Origin: Lactiplantibacillus fabifermentans DSM 21115
GTDB taxonomy: Bacteria > Bacillota > Bacilli > Lactobacillales > Lactobacillaceae
Length of the DNA stretch: 40,879 nucleotides
Reading direction: 5' to 3'
NCBI RefSeq assembly: GCF_000498955.2
Contig: NZ_AYGX02000134.1
Coordinates: 1 to 40,879, forward strand
The notes under the pieces are model-generated. The model was not told the DNA's origin and did no database searches. It was given only the letters and a program-made list of their open reading frames with translations. Position 1 is the stretch's first letter, and each line of letters begins with the position of its first letter. Positions 9,351-17,093 of the stretch are shown here, piece by piece. A program made the translations under genes and the position numbers.

Positions 9351-9376
9351 GTAAGTTGGTTGTTTAATTCAACTAA
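9351..9376. promoter_or_regulatory. xylO: XylR operator at xylQ
   Basis: GTAAGTTGGTTGTT at 9351-9364 and ACTAA at the other end repeat the xylA operator with the same overall length and symmetry. It sits downstream of the predicted xylQ -10, as expected for repression. Confidence 0.75.
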
Positions 9377-9380
9377 ATCA

Positions 9381-9394
9381 AGTTAACGCTTTCA
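9381..9394 (-). promoter_or_regulatory. cre box at xylQ
   Basis: TGAAAGCGTTAACT on the minus strand fits the cre pattern and abuts the predicted xylQ -10 box. Confidence 0.75.
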
Positions 9395-9423
9395 TTGTAC
9401 ACTCACCACCCCTAATAATTCAA
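9394..9423 (-). promoter_or_regulatory. Predicted xylQ promoter
   Basis: On the minus strand TTGAAT, 18 bases, then TACAAT (9394-9399). The position upstream of both cre and operator makes sense, but the match is moderate. Confidence 0.5.
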
Positions 9424-9487
9424 TCAATTTTTACACATTTTCCAATTAATTTTTAGTGATATAATTCTTTATTTATAAAATTAAAGA

Positions 9488-9517
9488 TTGTCAGATTAGA
9501 CTTCTTGCGGTTATAAT
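9488..9517 (+). promoter_or_regulatory. Promoter of the EIIC-esterase-ROK operon
   Basis: TTGTCA (9488-9493), an 18-base spacer, then a perfect TATAAT (9512-9517). The inverted repeat 9541-9558 lies about 25 bases further on. Confidence 0.65.
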
Positions 9518-9608
9518 TAGTTTCATTATGGCGTATTTCTAATTAGTTTTGGCTAATTACAACCTAGTAACCCTATGATATGGTATGGTCAAAGTGAGGA
9601 ATTCGTCG

Positions 9609-10850
9609 ATGCAAACCTTTATTAAGAAGATGCAATTTTTATTAGATCCTGTACTAACTAAATTCAGCAATTTGAAAGCGCTGTTAATTTTAGATATGGG
9701 CATGCGGTATATCGGCCCCCTGATGCTAATTGCGAGCTTATTTGTGATTATCACCCAACTGCCGTTTGCCGGCTGGCAGCATTTCATTGCCAGTTGGCCC
9801 CAACTTAAAGTACCAATCGAGTTAATTTTAGGTTATTTCTCATTAATTGTCGCCATCAGCATGAGCTTTGCGACGACTAAAATTAATCAGATCAGCCCTC
9901 AAGTTGGGGCAACAACTGGAATCGTTGCTTATTTACTGGCGCTGCTTAATCAACACGGCCATTTACAAGTAAGCCAATTAGGGCCAACGAGTTTCTTTAC
10001 CGCCTTAATCGTGCCACTGATGGCGATTGAGCTACTAACTTGGTTGAATAACCACAACTTAAAGTTGCAACCTAAACATAACTTACCGCCCGCCGTGCCG
10101 ACGTCGTTTACGTCAGTCCTGCCAGCATTAGGCGTCATCCTCGTCTTCTGGTTGCTGCAAGCGGGACTGCCGATATCGATAAACCAACTCGTTAACGTCA
10201 TCTTTAAGCCATTAATTATGATTTTTAATAGTTGGTTAGGAATTACTTTGATTCTAATTTTGACCTTATTCTTATGGATGTTAGGAATTCACGGAAACAA
10301 CGTCATTGGCGCCTTATTATCGCCATTTTACTTGCAGTCACTACTCGTGAACGCTTTAAATGTCACCCATGGACAAGCGGCCACGCGGGTAACGGCCGAC
10401 GGCTTTCTGAACTTCGGGATGAATATCGGCGGGACCGGTGCCATCTTAGCCTTAACGCTATGTGCGCTCACCGCTAAAAGTAAGCGTTTTAAAGAAATCG
10501 GCAAAGCTGGTTTAATGCCAGCTATTTTCGGGATTAGCGAACCCGTCGTCTTTGGCTTGCCGGTCGTGATGAATCCAGCTTTCATGATTCCATTCATCGC
10601 AATTCCTGTTATTTTGCAAACCATGACTTACTACTTAATGAACGCTCACCTCATCGGGATGGTCGTCGCCCAAGTACCATGGACCACCCCAACGATTTTA
10701 AATGGGTTTTTAGTCACGGGGGGCGATTGGCGGGCGGCTGTCTGGCAACTCATTGAATTAGTGATTGCCGTCGCCATTTATTGGCCATTTTTCAGAGCTT
10801 ACGATCATCAAAATCAATTAAAAGAAACAGCTGCCTTAAAGACGGCTTAG
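9609..10850 (+). CDS. PTS EIIC membrane component, lactose/cellobiose (Lac) family
   Basis: Membrane sugar channel of the phosphotransferase system. The 413 residues contain about ten hydrophobic segments and typical Lac-family motifs: LGIHGNNVIGALLSPFYLQ, NIGGTGAILAL, and IFGISEPVVFGLPVVMNP with the conserved Glu. I start at ATG 9609 because GTGAGGA lies eight bases before it; the earlier in-frame ATG at 9585 has no such site. No EIIA or EIIB gene is nearby, so it must borrow them or act without phosphorylation. It is first of an operon with an esterase and a ROK kinase, divergent from xylQ. Substrate unknown; a beta-glucoside or a xyloglucan-derived disaccharide is plausible. Confidence 0.85.
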   Translation: MQTFIKKMQFLLDPVLTKFSNLKALLILDMGMRYIGPLMLIASLFVIITQLPFAGWQHFIASWPQLKVPIELILGYFSLIVAISMSFATTKINQISPQVGATTGIVAYLLALLNQHGHLQVSQLGPTSFFTALIVPLMAIELLTWLNNHNLKLQPKHNLPPAVPTSFTSVLPALGVILVFWLLQAGLPISINQLVNVIFKPLIMIFNSWLGITLILILTLFLWMLGIHGNNVIGALLSPFYLQSLLVNALNVTHGQAATRVTADGFLNFGMNIGGTGAILALTLCALTAKSKRFKEIGKAGLMPAIFGISEPVVFGLPVVMNPAFMIPFIAIPVILQTMTYYLMNAHLIGMVVAQVPWTTPTILNGFLVTGGDWRAAVWQLIELVIAVAIYWPFFRAYDHQNQLKETAALKTA

Positions 10851-10866
10851 TTAAGGAGGATTTGGG

Positions 10867-11637
10867 ATGTCGTTACATCAAACCACATTTTATTCGAATG
10901 AATTACAGATGAATACTACGGCGTATATCATCTTGCCCGAGCGCAAGACCGGCAATGCCGTGCCACTCGAACAACCGGACAAGCGGCTGCCCGTTGTTTG
11001 GCTGCTCCATGGGTTATTCGATGATGAATCGATGTTTTTGCGCTATACTGCCATTGAACGTTACGCTAGCGAAACTGGGTTTGCCGTGGTGATGCCCCGC
11101 GCGGAACGGAGTTTTTACACCGACATGGTCCATGGCGGCCGTTACTGGCATTTTATTACCGAAGAATTGCCTCAACGGATGCGTTTCTTTTACCCACTCT
11201 CATTAGATGCTGCGGAAAACTTTGTCGCGGGTGCCTCGATGGGCGGCTATGGCGCCTACAAATGGGCCTTCACGCATCCTGACCGCTTTGCCGGAGTTGC
11301 CGCCTTATCTGGGGTAATGGATATTACCGCCTTTGGTCGTGATAATCCCGACTTGGTGCCTGATTGGTCGTCAATCTTCGCGCAAGCGGACCTCGATGAC
11401 ACTCCGGCTGATCTGACCTACTTAGTCGATCATATGCGGACGGACCAGTTGAATGTTTTTCAAACGGTTGGCACGGAAGATTTCTTGTATCAGATGAACC
11501 AAAAAATGAAAGCGGTATTATCAACAGCTTTCGGTGATCATTACACTTATAGCGAATGTCACGGTAACCATGATTTCAATTTTTGGGATCAACAATTACC
11601 GATTATCATGCATTGGTTTCAAAGCTTACTAAAATAA
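10867..11637 (+). CDS. Alpha/beta-hydrolase esterase (tributyrin/acetyl esterase type)
   Basis: A cytosolic carboxylesterase of the EstA/esterase D group, 256 residues. The nucleophile is Ser124 in AGASMGGYGAYKWAF, the acid is likely Asp205 in VGTEDFLY and the base His235 in CHGNHDFNFW; the oxyanion region is VVWLLHGLFDD. A strong AGGAGG site precedes the ATG, and the gene follows EIIC by 16 bases. Family members remove acetyl or feruloyl groups from sugars, which would suit imported acetylated plant oligosaccharides. The actual substrate is not evident from sequence. Confidence 0.82.
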   Translation: MSLHQTTFYSNELQMNTTAYIILPERKTGNAVPLEQPDKRLPVVWLLHGLFDDESMFLRYTAIERYASETGFAVVMPRAERSFYTDMVHGGRYWHFITEELPQRMRFFYPLSLDAAENFVAGASMGGYGAYKWAFTHPDRFAGVAALSGVMDITAFGRDNPDLVPDWSSIFAQADLDDTPADLTYLVDHMRTDQLNVFQTVGTEDFLYQMNQKMKAVLSTAFGDHYTYSECHGNHDFNFWDQQLPIIMHWFQSLLK

Positions 11638-11654
11638 AAAGGGAGTTAATTCAC

Positions 11655-12545
11655 ATGACAAAAAAGATTGGTTTAATTGATGTTGGCGGTACGACCATTA
11701 AATTAGGAGTATGGACCGGGACGGAAGTTCAAAAGTACCCAGCAATTAAGACGCCGGCGACAATTGAAAACTTCTACACCGAACTCGGCCACGCCGTTGA
11801 TCAAATGAAGGCCGACCATCGAATCGTCGGTGTTGGGATCAGTTCTCCCGGAGCTGTCAACAAAGCGACCGGCCAAATCGAAGGCGCCAGTGCCATTCCT
11901 TACATTCATTACTTTGATATTCACACAGCCCTGGTTGAAAAATTCGGTCTACCCGTAACGATTGAAAACGACGCGAACTGTGCGGCCCTTGCTGAAGTTG
12001 CGGATGGCGCTGGTAAAGATGTCGACAACTTGATCTTTATGATTATCGGAACTGGGATTGGTGGTGCCATTATTTCGAATCGGCAAGTCCAACATGGTGC
12101 GCACTTATTCGGTGGCGAACTCGGCTATATGTTGATGGATGACCATCAAACCTTAAGCGAACTCGGCTCACCGGTACGCTTAGGCAAACGCTATACTGCC
12201 CGTGTCAATGACGGCACTACTTATGATGGTAAAACAGTCTTTGACTTAGCGGAACAAGGCAACACTGACGCCCAAGCTGAGGTACAAACCATGTATCAAG
12301 CATTGGCTAAAGCCATTTACAACTTACAATACAGCTTTGATCCCGAAAAAATCATTTTAGGCGGCGCCGTTTCCAATAATCCAAAGTTAATTCCAGGCGT
12401 CTTAGCTGAAATTAAGAAGATTCGTGATATCGTGGAAATCGCCCCATTCGATCCCGATGTCGTTGCTTGTCAATATACGGATGGCGCTAACTTACGTGGT
12501 GCCGCGGTCGATTTCATGAATAGTTATGCAGATTTAGTCAAATAG
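11655..12545 (+). CDS. ROK-family sugar kinase
   Basis: A cytosolic ATP-dependent sugar kinase of 296 residues. LIDVGGTTIKLGVW is the ATP loop, ENDANCAALAE holds the catalytic Asp, and IIGTGIGGAII follows. The CxCGxxGCxE zinc motif of classical glucokinases and fructokinases is absent, as in BglK-type beta-glucoside kinases and some other ROK proteins. I start at 11655, after a GGGAG site; the in-frame ATG at 11583 would run 55 bases into the esterase gene. Last of the EIIC operon, with a terminator after it. It could phosphorylate glucose released from isoprimeverose by XylQ, but that is inference. Confidence 0.85.
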   Translation: MTKKIGLIDVGGTTIKLGVWTGTEVQKYPAIKTPATIENFYTELGHAVDQMKADHRIVGVGISSPGAVNKATGQIEGASAIPYIHYFDIHTALVEKFGLPVTIENDANCAALAEVADGAGKDVDNLIFMIIGTGIGGAIISNRQVQHGAHLFGGELGYMLMDDHQTLSELGSPVRLGKRYTARVNDGTTYDGKTVFDLAEQGNTDAQAEVQTMYQALAKAIYNLQYSFDPEKIILGGAVSNNPKLIPGVLAEIKKIRDIVEIAPFDPDVVACQYTDGANLRGAAVDFMNSYADLVK

Positions 12546-12550
12546 TTCAC

Positions 12551-12586
12551 AAAAAAATCAGCGCGCCTTAACCGCTGATTTTTTTA
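12551..12586 (+). terminator. Terminator behind the ROK kinase
   Basis: Stem AAATCAGCG (12555-12563) with CGCTGATTT (12573-12581), flanked by A- and T-runs, followed by more T. Confidence 0.9.
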
Positions 12587-12680
12587 TAACAAGTCACTGC
12601 GTGTGTTAATAATTCTATCTGTGAATGTTATTATTATTAATAAATCAGCACCGTCATTATTAGAGTTTGGGGTAATAATT

Positions 12681-13487
12681 ATGCGCTATAGTTTTAGGGT
12701 CAACGATCGCTCATTGCCGTTTTACGTCGACAGCATCGGTTACGATTGGCACCAAGAAGATATTAATCGCCCCCATGGTTATCCGTACGTCCACTGGCTC
12801 CAGAGCTTATCAGGGGCCGGCGAGATTACCGTGGGTGATCAGACTTTCCTATTGGAAGAAGGTCAAGGCATCTTAATTCATCAAGGGATTCCGCATGCTT
12901 ACCACTCCATTAGTGGTGATTGGCAGACCGAGTTTTTCACGTTTGGTGGCGCCTTAATTTCTGAAACCACTGCGATGCTCGGCTTCCACGACTATTTATT
13001 AGTGAAGGAACAAGATCAACAGATCTTTGATTTCATCAAGAACCATCACCTCGAAATCGAAGATCCGAATCCGTTGCAAGTATACCGTTCGTCGGAATTA
13101 GTTTATCAATTTTTGCTATTATTAAAACGTCATTTAATTACTAATCCACGTAACCAACCAATTTATCAAAACGTCATCGAACCAATCATTCAGATGATTC
13201 ACGATAAATATGGTGAAGACCTTGATAACAGTGATTTCGCCGAATTTTCTAATTATAGTGAACAATACATTTTGGAAGTCTTTCGCAAGTTTGCAGGCAC
13301 TTCACCGCATCAATATTTACTGCAGTATCGGATTCAAAAAGCCAAAGAACTCTTGTTGAACAACTCTAAGTATTCCGTTGAAGAAGTCGGTAAGATGGTC
13401 GGTTTCAATACGAACAGCCATTTCATTTCAGTGTTCAAGCGGTTTGAACACATTACACCTGGCAAGTTCCGGCACTTTTATTTCTAA
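12681..13487 (+). CDS. AraC-family transcriptional regulator
   Basis: A 268-residue regulator. The N-terminal cupin half binds a sugar (GAGEITVGDQTFLLEEGQGILIHQ is cut here: key stretch around residues 45-70, with HAYHS following). The C-terminal half has two helix-turn-helix units, NYSEQYILEVFRKFAGTSP and VEEVGKMVGFNTNSHFISV. I start at ATG 12681; the longer reading from 12603 has no ribosome site. It follows the EIIC operon behind a terminator, in the same direction, and is most likely its activator. The inducing sugar is unknown. Confidence 0.88.
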   Translation: MRYSFRVNDRSLPFYVDSIGYDWHQEDINRPHGYPYVHWLQSLSGAGEITVGDQTFLLEEGQGILIHQGIPHAYHSISGDWQTEFFTFGGALISETTAMLGFHDYLLVKEQDQQIFDFIKNHHLEIEDPNPLQVYRSSELVYQFLLLLKRHLITNPRNQPIYQNVIEPIIQMIHDKYGEDLDNSDFAEFSNYSEQYILEVFRKFAGTSPHQYLLQYRIQKAKELLLNNSKYSVEEVGKMVGFNTNSHFISVFKRFEHITPGKFRHFYF

Positions 13488-13491
13488 GGAA

Positions 13492-13527
13492 AAGCTCCTC
13501 ACCAATCACGGCGAGGAGCTTTTTTAT
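13492..13527 (+). terminator. Terminator behind the AraC-type regulator
   Basis: Stem AAGCTCCTC (13492-13500) with GAGGAGCTT (13513-13521) followed by a T-run. Confidence 0.9.
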
Positions 13528-13691
13528 TAGGCCTCAAAGTAAGCTGGCCCGAATATCTTTAAAAGTTTTTGGGTTAAATACAACCCTAGTTTCTTGGAAC
13601 CTAATGCATTCGGATGAAGCCTGTCCGTTAATTCAAACTGCCAATTGCACCTATCACTCATTTGAACACAGATTGCGTTACCATCTTCAAC
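13527..13691 (-). pseudogene. 3' remnant of an SGNH/GDSL-type hydrolase gene
   Basis: Reading the minus strand gives an open stretch ending ELTDRLHPNALGSKKLG and about 18 more residues to a stop at 13527. D-x-L-H-P-N-x-x-G-x-x-K-L-G is the C-terminal block carrying the catalytic Asp and His of SGNH esterases. Only about 55 residues are left. The upstream coding part, with the GDSL serine, is missing, and a terminator at 13697-13721 stands where it should be. I read it as the relic of a deleted esterase gene; a BLAST of the translation would settle it. Confidence 0.55.
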
Positions 13692-13696
13692 ATAAC

Positions 13697-13721
13697 AAAA
13701 ACGACATTCCGAAGAATGCCG
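13697..13721 (-). terminator. Terminator of the ABC transporter operon
   Basis: On the minus strand CGGCATTC-TTCG-GAATGTCG (one mismatch) is followed by TTTTTGTT. It lies about 180 bases after the last permease gene. Confidence 0.75.
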
Positions 13722-13901
13722 CTTTTGCGTACTTTATGAGATTAACTGTTACAAAGTCTTGTTAAGCATGGATTCTGCCGACTTAGGAGTGGGCCTATGC
13801 AGGTATTATCATGCTTATTACTGTGCCTTTGCGTTCCGTACATTGAATTAAGATGTAGTTGGTTACAGTCATCATCTCCTAAAGCGCTACCATTTTCAAT
13901 C
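13722..13901. other. Gene-free stretch behind the ABC permease
   Basis: Together with the SGNH relic and two terminators this makes a 414-base gap between genes. I see no gene, repeat or clear motif in this part. Confidence 0.5.
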
Positions 13902-14723
13902 CTAGCCTTTGTTCGCACCAGTCATACCTTGAACGAAGTACTTTTGTAAGAACAAGAAGATTAAGAAGATTGGAATGGTTGAGATAATAATCAAAATCAT
14001 GATAACCCCATAATCAATGGAAAAGTTCGTATTGGCTGACAAGCCAGAAATCAATAGTGGCAAGGTCTTTTGATCATCACTTTGTAAGACAATCAATGGC
14101 CACATATAGTTATTCCAAGCACCCATGAATGAGTAGATAGCAGCGGCCGCAAAGGTTGAACGTAATTGCGGTAAAACGATACTCCAGAAGATTCGGAATT
14201 CGCGCGCCCCATCGATTCGGGCTGACTCAATCGTATCGATTGGGAAAGTCTCCAAACTTTGATGGAAGAAGAATACTAAGAAAACCGACGTAATTGATGG
14301 CAAGATAACCGCCCAAGCCGTGTTGATCAAACCAAGTTTTGAAACCATCCGATATAAAGGAATCATCAAAACTGAGAATGGAATCATCATGGAAGCGATG
14401 AAAATCGAGTAAACCCAATTCTTACCACGAGAACGATAGATTTGGAACCCATAAGCAGCCAAGGAAGCCACGATAATGGAGAGCACGGTTACCCCGGTCG
14501 CGATTTTCAAACTGTTCCAAAAGTCACCGATTAAGTTAGTCTGGCTAAAGGCGTTGTGCCAGTTAACCATGAACTGATTACCAATCGACATTTTCCCAGC
14601 TAAAATATCAGCCGATGAGTTCGTACATTCGATTAACATCCAGATAAATGGGAACACACTAATGAATGCGCAAATAAGAATGAAAATGTATTTCAAAACA
14701 CTGTTTACTTTTCGATTAGTCAT
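13902..14723 (-). CDS. Sugar ABC transporter permease (MalG/MsmG type)
   Basis: Inner-membrane permease of a carbohydrate uptake ABC system, 273 residues with six predicted membrane segments starting at about residue 11. The EAA loop that docks the ATPase is IESARIDGAREFRIFWSIVLPQLRS, with key residues E, A, D, G and the trailing I-x-LP. The start overlaps the end of the partner permease by eight bases, so translation is coupled. Last gene of the three-gene uptake operon. The transported sugar cannot be told from this subunit. Confidence 0.9.
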   Translation of the reverse strand: MTNRKVNSVLKYIFILICAFISVFPFIWMLIECTNSSADILAGKMSIGNQFMVNWHNAFSQTNLIGDFWNSLKIATGVTVLSIIVASLAAYGFQIYRSRGKNWVYSIFIASMMIPFSVLMIPLYRMVSKLGLINTAWAVILPSITSVFLVFFFHQSLETFPIDTIESARIDGAREFRIFWSIVLPQLRSTFAAAAIYSFMGAWNNYMWPLIVLQSDDQKTLPLLISGLSANTNFSIDYGVIMILIIISTIPIFLIFLFLQKYFVQGMTGANKG

Positions 14724-15591
14724 CCTTATTCGCCACCTTCATTTGAATTACAGAGAGAACTAAGATGATAAACATTACAACGTAAGACATTGCTGCGGCG
14801 TAGCCAAAGTTTGGCACATACTTGAATGAAACATTGTAAATGTACATCGCGATTGTTGTTGAAGAGTTGTTCGGGCCACCATTAGTAATGTTCATTGGTT
14901 CATCGAACAATTGTAACGTACTAATAGTTGATTGAACGGCAGTAAATAAGATAATTGGCCGCAATGCTGGTAAAGTAATGTGCATAAATTGTTGGATTTT
15001 AGAAGCCCCATCAATTTCTGCAGCTTCGTAAATTTCATCAGAAACGTTTTGTAAACCAGCTAAGAAGAAGATCATATTGTAACCAGTCCACCGCCAGAGT
15101 AACGCTAAAATAATAACAATCTTAGCCATCGTCGGATCTGTTAACCATGGAATTGGTGCCGAAATCAGATGGATGTTTTCCAAGAATTTGTTAATCAAAC
15201 CATCTGCTGAGAACAGCATTTTGAACAAGATAGAGTATGAAACTAATGACGTTACACATGGTAAGAAAATCAATAAGCGCCAGAAGCCGCGTAATTTCAA
15301 AGTTTTTGAGTTCAAAACAACCGCTAAGATAATCGCAAATAGTAACATAATTGGTACTTCAACGATTAAGAAGAGAAATGAATTCCCTAATGAACTCCAA
15401 AATGTCGTGTCATGGAACAAGCGGACAAAGTTACCAAAGCCAACAAACGTACTGCTATCACCTGATAGTGATGAAAATACTAATTTTACTGAACTAACAA
15501 TTGGATAAATCATAAATGCGGCAAAGCCCACAATTGAAAGGCCAATAAACCACCAACCAATCCGATTGGTTTTCTCATTTACACCGTTCAT
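14716..15591 (-). CDS. Sugar ABC transporter permease (MalF/MsmF type)
   Basis: Partner permease of 291 residues with six membrane segments. The EAA loop is YEAAEIDGASKIQQFMHITL followed by PALRP. GGGAGGG precedes the ATG. It lies 45 bases after the binding-protein gene and overlaps the next permease. It has no large periplasmic insertion of the E. coli MalF kind, as usual in Gram-positives. Confidence 0.9.
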   Translation of the reverse strand: MNGVNEKTNRIGWWFIGLSIVGFAAFMIYPIVSSVKLVFSSLSGDSSTFVGFGNFVRLFHDTTFWSSLGNSFLFLIVEVPIMLLFAIILAVVLNSKTLKLRGFWRLLIFLPCVTSLVSYSILFKMLFSADGLINKFLENIHLISAPIPWLTDPTMAKIVIILALLWRWTGYNMIFFLAGLQNVSDEIYEAAEIDGASKIQQFMHITLPALRPIILFTAVQSTISTLQLFDEPMNITNGGPNNSSTTIAMYIYNVSFKYVPNFGYAAAMSYVVMFIILVLSVIQMKVANKDD

Positions 15592-15636
15592 ATTTGTTAC
15601 CCTCCCAAACTACGAGCTTACTTCAAGTCCGTATTA

Positions 15637-16953
15637 TTAATTGCTCCCAACTTGTGACTTGTAAGAGCTTTCAATTTTACTGATAGTTGCGTTTAAGCTA
15701 GTCTTACCTGAGTAGTAGTTACCTAAGTTACCAGATAAGATGTTTTCAACTTCGCTAGAATGGATACCATATGAAACAGCAGGAATCTTATTCATGTTCT
15801 TCTTGAAGTATTGGTTAACTTTTTGATTGTAGAACGTATCCGTTGTATCCCATTCTTTGTTCTTCATTGCTGGTTTGTAAGTTGCAACAGCTGCTTGGTT
15901 CTTCAATACTTTAGCGTAGAAGCTTGAGTTACCATCAAACATGGTCTTCAAGAATTTCTTAGCAGCATTGTCAGCCTTAGTGTTACCAGTGTTTAAGACA
16001 TACCAGCTAGAACCACCTTCGTTGGTTGAGTTCGTTGCACCCTTAACACCACTTAAACGTGGAACGGTTGCGATACCCCATTTGCCAGATGACTTCTTGT
16101 CAGCCTTGATAGAAGCTGAGAACCATGAACCTTCAATAACAGCTAAGTTGTTACCATTGTAGAGGGCTTTGTTCCGGGCGTTGAAGTCGCTGTAACCAGT
16201 AATTAAACCATCGTCTTTTAACTTCTTAACAGTCTTCAATGATTCTTTGAAGGCAGTTGAGTTAACATCTAATTTACCAGAGTCGTCAAAGTACCATGCA
16301 CCAGCAGATTGTAATAATTGACGAACCATGTCTGGATCTTCACCAATTAAAGCACCAGTACCAAGGATGCTCTTACCGCTACCCTTGTGAACTTTTTCAG
16401 CTAATTTGATGAATTGATCCCAAGTAATATTGTCTAAATCTTTAGCAGTAACGCCATACTTCTTGAAGATATCTTTCCGATAGAATAATGCTGAAACCCC
16501 AGAGTCAAATGGCATCCCATAGGTCTTACCCTTGTATGAAACGACGCTCTTCTTATATGCTGAAAAATTGCTTAAATTAACGCTATCTTGTGTTAGGAAA
16601 GCATCTTGATATGAAGAAATTAATTTCTTAGCGCCGTAATCTTCAATCTTGATAATGTTTGGATAATTTTTCTTGTTCCCCGCAGATAAAACTGTTTGAA
16701 CTTTGGTATTGTAATCGCCTTCAGTTTGAACCTTGAATTTGACACCAGAGCTCTTATGTTCGGCGTTATACATCTTAACCGCCGTCTTCATAACTGGAAC
16801 GTTGAAATTAGGATCATCGGCCCAAATGGTAACAGTCGTGGTCCCTGAATTTGATGAAGAGCTTGAATTGGAGTTACCACATGCTGTTAATAATGTGGCA
16901 CTGGCCATCACTACACCCATCCCTACGAGGGCTTTAGTAAACTTTTTCATCAT
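15637..16953 (-). CDS. Sugar-binding lipoprotein of the ABC transporter
   Basis: Extracellular solute-binding protein family 1, 438 residues, anchored to the membrane. The signal peptide runs from residue 1 with KK, a hydrophobic core, and lipobox LTAC; the Cys becomes the lipidated N-terminus, followed by a Ser-rich linker. TTVTIWADDPNF is the start of the mature lobe and SGVSALFYRKDIFKKYGV is typical of the family. A strong AGGAGG is upstream; ATGATG leaves the start uncertain by one codon. First gene of the operon, under a promoter with a cre box between -35 and -10. Ligand likely an oligosaccharide; no hydrolase is encoded in the operon. Confidence 0.92.
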   Translation of the reverse strand: MMKKFTKALVGMGVVMASATLLTACGNSNSSSSSNSGTTTVTIWADDPNFNVPVMKTAVKMYNAEHKSSGVKFKVQTEGDYNTKVQTVLSAGNKKNYPNIIKIEDYGAKKLISSYQDAFLTQDSVNLSNFSAYKKSVVSYKGKTYGMPFDSGVSALFYRKDIFKKYGVTAKDLDNITWDQFIKLAEKVHKGSGKSILGTGALIGEDPDMVRQLLQSAGAWYFDDSGKLDVNSTAFKESLKTVKKLKDDGLITGYSDFNARNKALYNGNNLAVIEGSWFSASIKADKKSSGKWGIATVPRLSGVKGATNSTNEGGSSWYVLNTGNTKADNAAKKFLKTMFDGNSSFYAKVLKNQAAVATYKPAMKNKEWDTTDTFYNQKVNQYFKKNMNKIPAVSYGIHSSEVENILSGNLGNYYSGKTSLNATISKIESSYKSQVGSN

Positions 16954-16995
16954 TGTTTCCTCCTTTTTTTACAACCTCTTTATTTAACAAATCTT

Positions 16996-17024
16996 ATTAT
17001 GTAACCGTTTACAAAGAACGTCAA
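16996..17024 (-). promoter_or_regulatory. Promoter of the ABC uptake operon
   Basis: On the minus strand TTGACG (17019-17024), exactly 17 bases, then CATAAT (16996-17001), a good sigma-A promoter. Confidence 0.8.
17000..17013. promoter_or_regulatory. cre box inside the ABC operon promoter
   Basis: TGTAACCGTTTACA is a full match to the cre consensus TGTAANCGNTNWCA and fills most of the spacer between -35 and -10. CcpA bound here would exclude RNA polymerase, so uptake is shut off on preferred sugars. Confidence 0.9.
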
Positions 17025-17093
17025 CCTCATTTCTATCACATAATTTAGTAAAAATATAACTTTTCTCGGTTTTTACCTTTTTTACTTGTCATT

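Larger units (their letters stand above)
9265..9608. other. Divergent regulatory region between xylQ and the EIIC operon
   Basis: The 344-base spacer holds no gene. In order it has a 90-base xylQ leader, a XylR operator (9351-9376), a cre box (9381-9394), the xylQ promoter, the EIIC promoter (9488-9517) and an inverted repeat AATTAG / CTAATT (9541-9546, 9553-9558) just before the EIIC start that may be an operator. Confidence 0.7.
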
